A stretch of 64,000 nt of DNA, taken from contig JAJEKV010000028.1 of NCBI GenBank assembly GCA_021234155.1, positions 1,609,199 to 1,673,198 of the forward strand, written 5' to 3'. The notes under the pieces are model-generated. The model worked only from the letters and a program-made list of their open reading frames with translations. It did no database searches and was not told where the DNA came from. Numbering within the stretch: the first letter of the stretch is position 1; each line of letters begins with the position of its first letter. Positions 22,440-33,002 of this stretch are shown piece after piece. Position numbers and translations under genes: made by a program. The stretch comes from Isoetes taiwanensis. Taxonomy: Eukaryota; Streptophyta; Lycopodiopsida; Isoetales; Isoetaceae.

Positions 22440-24256
22440 TAGAAGTAGTAATTTTTAAGTATTAGACTCACACTTAGAGGAGTTCTTTGTATACAAAATT
22501 TGTTGTTTATCTTGATCTGTCTACATCTGCAGAAGCATCTCCATCCTGCGATAGAATGAGTACCTCCATGCCTTGGATTCCTTGAGCTCTCGAGAGTGCC
22601 ACCTAGAGTTGCCCGTGACGGAATACTAGATTTGTCAAATACAAACCAACCAATTTCATTATTTGGCCTTGGGACTTGTTGATTGTCATACAAAAGCTAG
22701 ACGCAATGGAAATTGTATGCGCTCAAACTGAAATGGGAGTTCTGCATTGTTGGACACTAAAGGTATTGGAAATATGAACACTTTACTTCCAATATTCTTT
22801 CCAATGACAATCTCGACATCTATAGCACGTCTTCCCAATGAATGTATAATGAGGCGAGTGCCATTGTAGAGTCCCTTACATGTAGAAACAGACCTCAATA
22901 ATATGACAATCATGCCAACCTTTAAAGTTAATTGATGAGGAGGCATCCCACTCGGAGTTTGAGCATTCAAAAATTCAATAGGATAGACCCCTGCGTTATT
23001 CTCATTAAATAGCTCGATCAGCACTATAATAATCAATAGGTACAACAGGCAACCTCTCTGTCATCCTCTTGTTTACTTCATCTACATCCTCATTCAGTGG
23101 CATAAGTATTGCCCTTTGCACTCAATAGGACACACTTCTATAATTCATTGAAACATCAGGGAATGCCACGGCTAGCAATTCATTTAAATCATGCGACTTC
23201 ACACAAATCTCTTCTGGAAAAAGTATTGCGTCCGATCCAATGTTGGGAAGCGTGGTCTCAAGTCCATCTCCAACTCGTAGGTGATACTCTGCAAATGCCT
23301 TTTGCTCTTTCGCATCTCTTCCCACATTGTTCATTACTCGCATATTTACGTTCAGCTTATGTTCCTCGACATGATCCCATACATAAGAGCATTTCAAGGA
23401 AGCATGCACAATTTGGGGTCGATTTCCTCGTGGAACCACGGGTGAAATTTGACGAAAATCTCCTCCCAAAACAACAATGAGCCCCCCTAGTAATTTATCA
23501 CATGGCATCATGTCAGGAGCGTTATATCCAGTGCTTCATAAACATATTTATGCATCAATGGGGCCTCATCCCATATAATCATGCGAGTCACTCTTATCAA
23601 TTTTGCCAGCTTCGACTGCTTTGGAATATTGCAAGTTGATGTGTCATCTATGTTTATCGGTATCTTGAACCTTAAATGTGCAGTGCACCCACCCTTCAAT
23701 AAAGTGGATGCAATTCCTGAAGAAGCAACTGCAAGTGCAATGATACCTTTGACATGAACATAAAGCAACATGGTGTTAAAAAGAAAGCTCTTTCTCGAGC
23801 CACCTGCACCTTGAACGAAAAACACTCGTTCTTTTTCCAACATCACGTGCTCATCGATCACACGGTCGAAAATAACACACTGGTCATGATATAGGTAGCC
23901 CACGTCTTCTTGCACCTCTACCATGTCTTCTTGAAACGCCTCATCCCGAAATATCATATATAGATCTATTGCACGCTCAGGAAGATTGAACTCAAACACC
24001 CTTAAGGATCGTCCGACAGAGCTCATATGATCTTCAATGTCTAGAAGTGTCATGTCAAAAATTGATCACACACATTTACACTTTGATCCTCTATAACCCT
24101 TTATGCCTCATGCAAGAAGTCATCAATCATAGAAAGCTTGACTTCTTCCCACAGTTATAGCGGATTCGATGGTTCGCAATTTAAAAGGATCATGGCGAAC
24201 ATGTGTCGCAGTTGTGGTGGCATGCCCCATGCTACTGCGTTCTGAAGAGACTCAAG
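22440..24256 (-). pseudogene. Helitron helicase domain (Pif1 family), broken
   Basis: The relic starts with WLESLQNAVAWGMPPQLRHM, the conserved segment before the helicase. It continues with the Walker A region FFVQGAGGSRKSFL (the usual glycine before Lys is Arg), Walker B MIIWDEAPLMHK, LIVVLGGDFRQISPV (motif III), AILMPLNEDVDEVN, LTLKVGMIVILLRS, and ends in a shifted frame with the TINKSQGQT and VALSRAQGIQG motifs of the Pif1 C-terminus. The protein would be a 5'-3' DNA helicase that unwinds the element during rolling-circle transposition. At least three frameshifts (about 23510, 23050, 22690) and several stops interrupt it, and the Walker A change alone would be harmful. Confidence 0.85.
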
Positions 24257-26930
24257 CCATTATGTGTCCTCCCTCCTAATCTCTTCCCAATTTGCATTGG
24301 CAGTCATGGTTATAAAAAGGTCCAGCCTGCCAAGTTCACGAACAATAGACATGGCATCGTAATACTGTTGGGTCATGTATCTTGGACCTCCCATATGCGA
24401 GGATGGTAATACAACTTTTTGGCCAATAGCGCCTAGTGCATCATCTCCTTCAAACATAATACCTTGCAACATGTCTTTTCGAATGGTGTGTTGATTCAAC
24501 ACATTAAATTGTAGCCTTTTCTGTTCCATCTTCGCAAATATATCACAAATGTATTTTTGAAATAATCGGCCAGCCATATGAAGGGGAGATTGCATGTCCA
24601 TGACGTGTGCACAGATGATATCTGTAGTACTCCATAACGGTTATTTCCTTTGCACCACTCCGTCCATGAGGTATTTTAAGATGCCACCCATCTGTACCAT
24701 AGGAAGGAAGGAATGAATGAAGGAAGGTATTTTTATCGTCCACAGAGACCAATCGGTCTATGGGGCCCAATACAAAAGTGCAGCAAGCGGATTACTACCC
24801 GGATTAAAAACCCCCCGCCCCGAAGGGTTTTCGAGGGAAAAACCGTGGCGACAATCGGCCCTGCAGACAAAGCGTTCAATATACGAAATGCAAAAACACA
24901 CAAATATATACACTCATGTACCCGTACGTGAAACGTCGGTGAGGCGGTCGGCCGGGGCAAAGGTGGGCTCGCCGTTTCCCGGTACCTCTGAATGTACGAT
25001 CCCGAGCACGCGTCATGGCCGGTGTGTTCATCGGCAAATGTAGGGGCAAGTCCGGCCATACTAAGGGAGCGATATCGCCCGGATCCGATGAATCTTTGGG
25101 CAACTCTGAAAGTGTGAGACTCATCCTCAATGGCACCCGCTTGACAAATGACCGGACAGAAAAGTCTTTCGGCGGGCTTTCTAATCCATCCGGCCCATCT
25201 CTTATATATTTATGGTGGTAAAAGTACCATGGCACTAGATAATGGAGGCAATGAGTGCGCAAAAAGTTTTTGGTGGGCAGTTAAGGAACACGTGTTAGAG
25301 CCTCTGGGCTCCGGGCCAACGCCAATCTTGGAGCTGGATATCTTGGTCTCTCTTGTAATGGGTCGCCATGGCATTTGCGAGAGCCGGGTGGTTGGTTTGT
25401 GCGGAGCTTGCTAAGGGAAGCAAGCGACCAAGTTGATATTAGCTCCTAGTCCCACGATCGGGCTGACTGGCGATTCAGCGTCCAGTTCGCAGACGTCGCG
25501 ATCCGGGACGAACCATCGATCCTCTTTCCATCGGCAACAGTCTTGAGCCCCCGGGCCCATTGCCACAGCCAGAAGCGGTCGCGGAGCCGAGCATCACCCA
25601 TATTAACCACTTTCTAAAAATAAACGATGTGTCTATCAAGAGCCGCCTTCCCGAAGCGCAAGAATCCGGGCTTCCTCATGCCGAGAATCGATAGGGGGAA
25701 GGTTTCACCCAAGTGCGGGTGCCAAAAATGCCTTCGCATTTGGTCCAAGTCATTCCAGGTCGCCAAAGAGGCGGCCCAGGGCCCCAACCTCGACCCGTAT
25801 AGAAGGGCGGGGCTCGACCAGGCACCCTGCAAAGCGGATGTGGCCCGATGGCCCCAATCATAGAGCTCTGCCTGGTGATTGTTGTTCTAAGAAGTAACAC
25901 AAAGTGTAATGGATCGTAAGCTGAGTGATATGCATCTATAAACTTCATGCCACCATCCTTGCAATTAGAGTATTATATTGCCTCCTCACAGGATACTGCA
26001 CGTTACAAAGAGGTGGTTGGATGGATACACATACTTTGTGCCGCACGCAATAATATGTTAACAAATGAATTGTGCTCTGTCATAAGGGCCTGGAACTGCA
26101 CCACTATTTCTTGCTTCAATCCATCAAAAATAGACATCCTACATTCAACTTGCATGTCATCACCATCCAAGATATATATCTGTGCGATTTTTGCATGCTC
26201 TTGATGCCCTTGTGGTGGTAATAGCATTCCCATCTTATGGCACATGCGGCCATTGACCCTCAAAATATAGGCCCCACCAACAGCATTTGCCAGGCCTCAA
26301 CAATTTTCACGCCCATTGAGGCAAATGAGAATATATTTTTATACTTTCTAATGTTCGTCTAAAAATGATCACCCAAACTATTTGTTCTTATATATAGGTC
26401 AAACAATGTCTGTGGTGGTTCTGGAATCAATGGCAGCTGAATGTTTCCATTTGCACATGCCCGGCATTTCTTCTTAACTGAGAGCTCTGCTTTCCATTGC
26501 ATAGCCCCACAATACAAACATCTACGATCCATGTTACCAAGGTCATGAGTAGGAGGTAAACTCCATGTATTGAAACCTCTTCTACCAATAGGTCGTTCTG
26601 CTGGACCTGCAATTCTATCTTCTAGTCTCAAAGTTCGAGCTCTTGCCTTTGTCCTACGATTCAGACGTCTCTTTCTCTGCGACATTCTTTCAGCTACTGG
26701 GGTATCATATGAAGCTATCACCTGATTACTTGTATGCTCATCAACATTTTGTTGGTCAGCTGCAGTTGCTACTGAAGTGGTTGGGTGACCAATATCAATA
26801 CCATAGACATTGTCAAACCCCAATCTCAAACTCATATGCTTTTCCTTCCTTCTACTATGCAAGTGTTTCCTTCTTCGAAGATTGCTCTCCATTTCAGGCA
26901 TCTAATAAAAGGGGTTACATGATACTGTAT
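24257..26930 (-). pseudogene. Helitron Rep N-terminal half, broken by a LINE
   Basis: 26901-26359 encodes a basic region followed by DRRCLYCGAMQWKAE...CRACANGNIQLPLIPEPP, the Cys-rich start typical of Helitron proteins. 26340-25990 continues with FASMGVK, IFRVNGRMCHKMGMLLPP and AQIYILD. After a short gap, SAYDPLHFVLLL is followed by the LINE (24743-25870), and the frame resumes with YGTDGWHLKIPHG, GRLFQKYICDIFAKMEQKRL, PSSHMGGPRYM and DLFITMTANANWEEI, the Helitron_like_N signature. Directly after WEEIRRE the sequence jumps to the pre-helicase segment. The expected several hundred residues with the HUH motif and catalytic tyrosines are absent, so an internal deletion removed the nuclease. Confidence 0.85.
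24743..25870 (-). mobile_element. 5'-truncated LINE inside the Helitron
   Basis: GC-rich block in AT-rich surroundings. Minus-strand residues ATWNDLDQMRRHF and GFLRFGKAALDRHIVYF align with NTWNDLEQVQKAF and GFLPLQRAALERHIVYF of the LINE at 33003-35265, just downstream of its RT. The 3' ends of the two also match (plus strand CCACRGAGACCAATYGG and the run ...GGTTTTCGAGGGAAAAACC). Only the region after the RT is kept. A GGAA/GAAT-rich repeat (24700-24728) abuts the 3' end, perhaps its tail. It interrupts the Helitron Rep frame between LHFVLLL and YGTDGW, and so is younger than the Helitron. A target-site duplication is not obvious. Confidence 0.75.
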
Positions 26931-27864
26931 GTGGTGTTTGTTGAGAGGACATCCCAATGAGCTCTGTAGGAGGTTGTGAACTAAACCCTTCACCATTCAT
27001 ACACAACACTTGATTAGTTATTTGTTCATCAACATTCTGACATCCTCTTGCACTTGGTACACTTTCAGGTAAGTGATCAAAATTTTTCGAATCTACATCA
27101 TCATATATTGTAACCTCAAGGCCCTAATCTTTGCTGTGCATTTGCGCTTTAGACGTTTCCTTCTCTGAGTGTTGGTTTCATCGTCAGGTGTCTTGTAAGA
27201 GGTTACTTGCCACTACAGGTGGCGTTCTTTGACGGGATCTTCCAATGGGTCTTTTTTTAGATGTACCAAATTCATGCACATTCATATCCATAGACTGCAA
27301 CAATATCAACAGATTATTTGTTTGCTCTACTCTGGCTCCCATTGTTGGAGGAAATAATTGGACTCTACTTTCATTAATGTCTGATGTGATGGAATCTTGA
27401 GGAATGGGCTGCACACATCTCACATGGCATAGCGGATCCTTCCACTCTGAGACTCACAATACATTTGAACTTTCTACAACCATGGCATTCAAGCGTCGAC
27501 GTCTTGCTGACTATATCCCCCCTTGACCAGAAGGAGAGTGCATAGAATTTGCAAGTACAATATGCGGCGTGCTTGGCGTAGCAACAGAAAATGTTTGAGC
27601 AGGTTCAATCTCAATTGCTAATGGATTGGATGTCTGGCCAAGGTGAACTCTATCAGTATTCTCCATATTGTACTCCAACCTCAGGGCTTGAGTCTTTGCT
27701 GCCCCCTTACGTGCTAACCGTCTTTTTCTTGCTGACCTAGTTTTAGTAATAGGTGTCATGTATGAGGGATGGTTGGCCACAACAGGTGGTGTTTTCTGGT
27801 GGGACCTCCCCATATGAGCCCTGGCAAGTTGCAATGTACATTTATTTAGATGTTTGGAAGTCAT
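26931..27864 (-). pseudogene. Basic N-terminal segments of the Helitron protein, repeated
   Basis: Minus-strand frames 27864-27511 and 27423-27184 each hold a similar unit: GRSHQKTPPVVANHPS and GRSRQRTPPVVASNLLQDT, with KTRSARKRRLARKGAAKTQA in the first. The same kind of unit recurs at 26700-26600 (MSQRKRRLNRRTKARARTLRL). So the N-terminal leader appears to consist of three diverged repeats of an Arg/Lys-rich module, probably nucleic-acid binding. Stops between them show decay. Confidence 0.5.
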
Positions 27865-27963
27865 AGCTTTCTATTGTACCGTATAGCCATAAGGTACTTT
27901 CAAGAAGACCATGGAGGTTCACAAACAATAAAGCTATACCTTTAATTTTAAGCTTTATATGTA

Positions 27964-28000
27964 CTAGTTATGGTGCCCGGCGTTGCCGGGCTTTAGTAAC
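27964..28000 (-). mobile_element. 3' terminus of another Helitron
   Basis: Minus strand: perfect 7-bp stem hairpin GCCCGGC-AAC-GCCGGGC (27975-27991), ACCATAA, CTAG (27964-27967), then T. It is almost the same as the end at 12243. The orientation means the element lies to the right, but I could not locate its 5' end between 28 and 33 kb. Confidence 0.65.
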
Positions 28001-28317
28001 ATTTTGAAGGGGTGATTGTTTCATTGCTGCATTGTCTTTGTTCAAGTGGTAATTTTTACGAAGATGATTTTGTGGTTAGGTCTGGCTCGACTTTAGGATG
28101 TGTTATAATGTTAAAGCAACGAACATTTTTGAAAGTAGAACTATCTCTACGATGTGCCATGCTTGTTCCTTGATGTTCTTGGCAACGATTTTGATTAATT
28201 GAAATAGTGATCTAAAATAATTTAAGTGCATAACAATGAAATTGGGAAAGGATTGAATGGGGAGTTGGAAGAACCCCCTAAATGCATAAAGAATATGCAA
28301 TTGCAATGAAATGGGTT

Positions 28318-28565
28318 TTAAAAAATAACTTAGAAGTATTGTTTTGAATGATTAAAAGCAAATGGTATAATTGTTTTTAACAAAGTTGTGATTGTTAATA
28401 ACTTAGAAGTATTGTTTTGAATGATTAAAAGCAAATGGTATAATTGTTTTTAACAAAGTTGTGATTGTTAACCAAAGAAAGAGTGGACATATTAAGAGCA
28501 TGATTAAAATCAATAGTATAATTCTTTTTAACAAAGTTGTGATTGTTAACCAAACAAATACTGCA
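28318..28565. repeat. Tandem repeat of about 76 bp
   Basis: About three copies. The first two are almost identical (core TTAACAAAGTTGTGATTG), the third is more diverged. Non-coding. Confidence 0.8.
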
Positions 28566-28639
28566 CATATGTAAGAGTATGAAATATTTGTAGTTCCTAA
28601 CGAAACAAAGGGAGGATGTAAAATGCACTCTTTTACCTA

Positions 28640-31600
28640 TGCCAATATTGCTTTATTTGAATTAAGCCTCTAAAAGATATCAGAATCCTACATAATTCTC
28701 TTCATATAAGGGATTTAATAAGTCGTGTGATTTATAATATGAAGATGTGATTTTGCACATGAAGTAGGCCGAAGTTCTAAATGTCTAGATGACCAATAAC
28801 TTTCCTCTCCAAAAGGTCCATGTATATACTTCTGCAAGCCTACAACAGTGGCAAAGGCTATGGCATCTATTTGCCAAAATGAGAAGAGTAAAAACCCTAC
28901 GAAAGCATAGCGAAAGCAAAGCAAATAGTTCGGATGGGAAAAATGATGTCAAATGCCACATTACTGTTCTACTTAACTACATAATGTATCGTTGGCCATA
29001 ATTATGCCTATTTCATTTTATAGATCTCTCTTGCATAATCCAGATGCTACTCTCATTCATCATCCTTGAGCCCATTTGCCCATCCTTGAGCCCAAAAGAG
29101 AAGATCCTCTTTGTTTCATCATCTTTCAAGCTAATTACGGTGCACAAAACATACTTCATAGCATTGGTGAAATGGAAATCAATACTATTCTGATTCTAGA
29201 GACTAAAGCGCTTTGTAACCTCCATTAGATGTATCTTAAGCGATGGAACTTGACCATAATGTCAGAAGCTATTAAAAACCTTAGATTTCCAATAAAGCTT
29301 CCATGTGCTGTTAGCATTCATATAAATATGAAGGACGGGGCATATATTGAATGCCCAATATATACCGTGGGATCCCCATTATTCCCAAGTTGATCTGTGA
29401 AAGGAAGATGGAAAGAAAAGCCTTTACTATGATGAAATGTTTTCCATGGTCTTATCTTGTATGATTTATTCCAATACCAATATGTGTTCTGCTACTTGTG
29501 AAGAACAACCACTTAGAACAAAAGGGTTGAGAATGTGAAAAAAAAAATCACATATTTTAGAGCAAAATGGCCAGAGATATATTGCCTGGGACTTACCTGC
29601 AATAATAAGCATCAGCCTATGATGCAAGCTTTGGTCATCCCAAACATAAGGAAGAAATGAATTTAACTTTAGTATTTCTGAGGATTTCCGAGGCTATTAA
29701 TTGCTTCACATAATCACAAAACTAACAAATATTCAACAATAAAAATGACGACACTCTTGAATGGAATTCACATGTTTCTATTTGAGACCTTCTGATAAAA
29801 AATAAATGCTACTGATTGAAATTTATTTACAATTTGATATGGTGCGACTCTCATTTGTTGAAGATGGATCCACAGAACTAATGTAGAGACTTCCTCCTGT
29901 ATGTCTAGCAACCCCAAAGTAAACTTCTTCATGCTCTCATTTGCCAAGGACGACAGATGATGGCTTTGAGCTTTTCATTTTTAAGGAAAAGGAACCTAAT
30001 GCAACGGCATGTACATCACCATGTGGTTTAACAGTAATATTGTTGTTCTCAAACAACATTGACAGAGTGTCCGCTTGCTCCCATTTGCTTAAGCTGTAGA
30101 AGTTATGTAAGGGAAAGTTTGCATTTTAAACATGACCATCTCCAGCTAGAATGTTTGTCTTCTCTATGCCTTGCATTTGAACAACTGACCTTCAATTTAA
30201 AGTGAATCCTCCTTTGCAATGTTCCCTATATCTATAAAATCTAAAGCAACATTTCCTTTCCAACATGCTCGTTATGACGTTGGCTTGTTATGATGATTGA
30301 CCATATGATTTAATAAACTAAAAACACAGCAGATTCTTCATGAATATAGCAAATAAAGAAAAAGCATGAAATTGATTAGGATAGAAATTTATGATACTTT
30401 GTTGCAGAGTCTAGTTGAGGAGCACTATCTAAGAAACAAAAAAACTTGTAATAACGAAAGTAAAGGGCAAGAAAATATAAGGCATGCACAGCACCATAAA
30501 TTCATAACCAAGAGACAACTACTTTACAAATTACCAAGATGGAAAGAAAGGAGAAAGAGCAGTATCGAAAAAAGGAACTCACGGAAAAAATCAGTGTGGT
30601 TGCTGCCACTCTCGCCCATGAGCAAGACTTTCCGCATTCCAAACTTCTCCTTCGCCTACATGTTATCTTTCATTTGAAAGTAGAATACTTCAGCGAGAAA
30701 ACATCTAAATCAATGAGACATGTCCGAATCCTGCCATTACATGCAAATTTTAAAATCTCTTGTAGATCTTGTAATGAAACCCATTGCATACTTCATTCCA
30801 ATAATAGTATGATAATCATAAAACAAATGTTTATTTTGTAAACAAAGTGCAAAAGAACTGAAATAAAGGCTTTTGTACTTTACTCTAGTATTGATGGTGA
30901 AGGACACTAAAGAATCCAAAGTTCAGGAGCAGATGCACCAGTTCCGTTAAATTGGTTCAACTCATCTACCTAAGATTTTCTTCCAGCAAAGCTTGCTTGT
31001 AAGATTCTTCAAAAACATTGTAGAAATTGAACATTAAGCAGAGGCAAAAGATGTGATGTCGGCATTATCTGGCCTTGCAATTTCACAAATCAAAACTGTT
31101 GTAAGAAGGAAAAACTCTATTAGTATATTTTCCTGTTCATACCCGAGACAGGAAGCCCCTGTGTGTTTTCCTATTCATATCCGAGAAAGAAAGGGGCTTC
31201 AAGTTGCAAGGCATGTATGCTATAGCTCAACCTGCAACCTGTAAATACATGATTTGAAGAATAGAGTATAGATGTAGACCATGTTTCATCCACTTATTTA
31301 ATGATTGACAGAGATGTTCCTAATCAAAGAATTACTATGGTAGACTAGTTCTAGATGCCAAAACTCTCTAGTTTATGCAATGCAAAATCTTATTTGTTCT
31401 ATAGCTTGAATAATAACATAAAATTGTCACCTGGCTATTCAATATTGACAGACATTTCACACGCATGATCACTTCAACTAAACACATTAGTTCATTATTG
31501 AACGATAGATACTTACCTGGTGAACAAACCATGACCTTTGATGGCCTATCTTCATCAATTCGTCCCATACATTAAAAATCTGCATCTTCCAACATGTCAA

Positions 31601-33002
31601 TGTTCATAATATGGCAGAGCAGAATCTTTCCAAAATCTTACTCTCAGGTGACAGCCTTTTTGAGTATGACAATATTGCTCTCTACTTTGCCCCTTCCATC
31701 CTGCACAGACCAATAAGTAAACCTTTATAAGAAACTTATAGCTAGCTTGTGCTTCCTAACAAACCAAAACATATGGAGCTACATATTCATGTCTTAAGGG
31801 ATATGGTAGCAAAGGGATAGATTTTGGTTGAATATAGAAGCACAGAAGAGCAAACAACATATGTCCTCACTAATTTCACAGATTTCAGAAGTTGCAATTA
31901 TCATTGCAGTACAGAAATCAAATGAAGAAGCTAAAAGCATACATGCCATAACCTTCAAAATAGAAAAAACTTGAGAAAATACGTAACAAATGATGTTTTA
32001 ACCCAACATGGAAAGAAAAATGATCTTGAGCTGTCGTTTACAAAATGGGTCCGCCTGAAGCTAAACCTGAAATGCAAAATCGTCTAAAATATTTTCTCTC
32101 AGATTTTTTTTCATGTAATACAGACAGAAATAAGAATACCTTCTGAATTCGCTGCTTCTTGATGCAATTCCGGCTCCAGGATCTAGGTGAAAAGCTCCAG
32201 CTCAAACTGCAGGTGGAAGCTCCAGCAGACGGTTTTGCTCTCTTATAAACCTAAAACCCTAAGGGGTATGGTGCAAGGCGGAAATCTAACGCTGCCATAA
32301 CCATAATCACTGTGAGATCCACCGCCCCGCTGGTCCGCCTAAAACCTAAAGGGGGCAAATCGATGCCCTGAAAATAGAAAGGCAAACCGATTTTTGTATA
32401 TCGGGGTTTTTTGTTTTCCGGGCAACAAAAATCCCCAAAATAAAAAAATCATAGGGAAAAGCTTCTACTACTTTTGGGAACTCGGAAATTTTTTCCGGCC
32501 TCAAGAAACCCCAAAATCTTAGGAAATTGGATTAAAAAAAATTCCAAAAACATTTTCTGCCAGGCCAGATAATCCCAAATTAACAAAGTAGATATGCAAG
32601 ATTATGATGATTTATGAACATGTAATGTAAATGAATTTACCTAAACAAAGAATATGACTCACCTTCAATGGTTCTCAGACTTTGTTGTCTCCGTGAAAGT
32701 GGAAGTAAAAGATTGTCCTGTACAAAAATTAGAAAGAGAGGCGCATTATTTGATATTCCAGCTTCATAAAAATACAAAATACAACTACAATAAAGTGCTA
32801 GCTACTAGGCGGAATTATAATCGAGATAAATTTTACATGTAATCCCTTAAATAGTGGAATTCTACGTTGAGTTTGCAAGTGGATATATATATTGGGACAC
32901 ATGGTTCACATGGGTTCGATCATATTGTTGTAGTCTATAGATACGTGCTTATCACATGCCAAGAAATGCATGTTTATGAGTGACACACCTTTATTATTAG
33001 TA
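28640..33002. other. No recognised gene; one exon-like stretch
   Basis: Mostly AT-rich. On the minus strand 30115-29860 reads coherently (WEQADTLSMLF, then KPHGDVHAVALGSFSLKM, then a TGA, then VYFGVARHTGGSLYIS). It looks like a decayed exon of a real protein, but I cannot name the family. The 32150-32560 region has short homopolymer-rich segments and several CCTAAAACC / CCCTAA motifs. No RNA genes were seen. Confidence 0.3.

Larger units (their letters stand above)
21235..27962 (-). mobile_element. Relic of an autonomous Rep-helicase Helitron
   Basis: Minus-strand coding relics lie in the order expected for a plant RepHel protein: N-terminal basic/CxxC region (27864-26359), Helitron_like_N domain (26300-25910 and 24742-24257), then Pif1-type helicase (24256-22440). 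A 3' terminus of the same orientation lies at 21235. The right (5') boundary is not clear; it is set here at the next Helitron terminus, 27964. The coding region has many frameshifts and stops, lacks the HUH nuclease core and is split by a LINE (24743-25870). Confidence 0.75.

Noticed and set aside
23109-23480. Plus-strand frame of 123 residues over the Helitron helicase
   Set aside because: Antisense shadow of the Pif1 helicase relic, which carries recognisable motifs.
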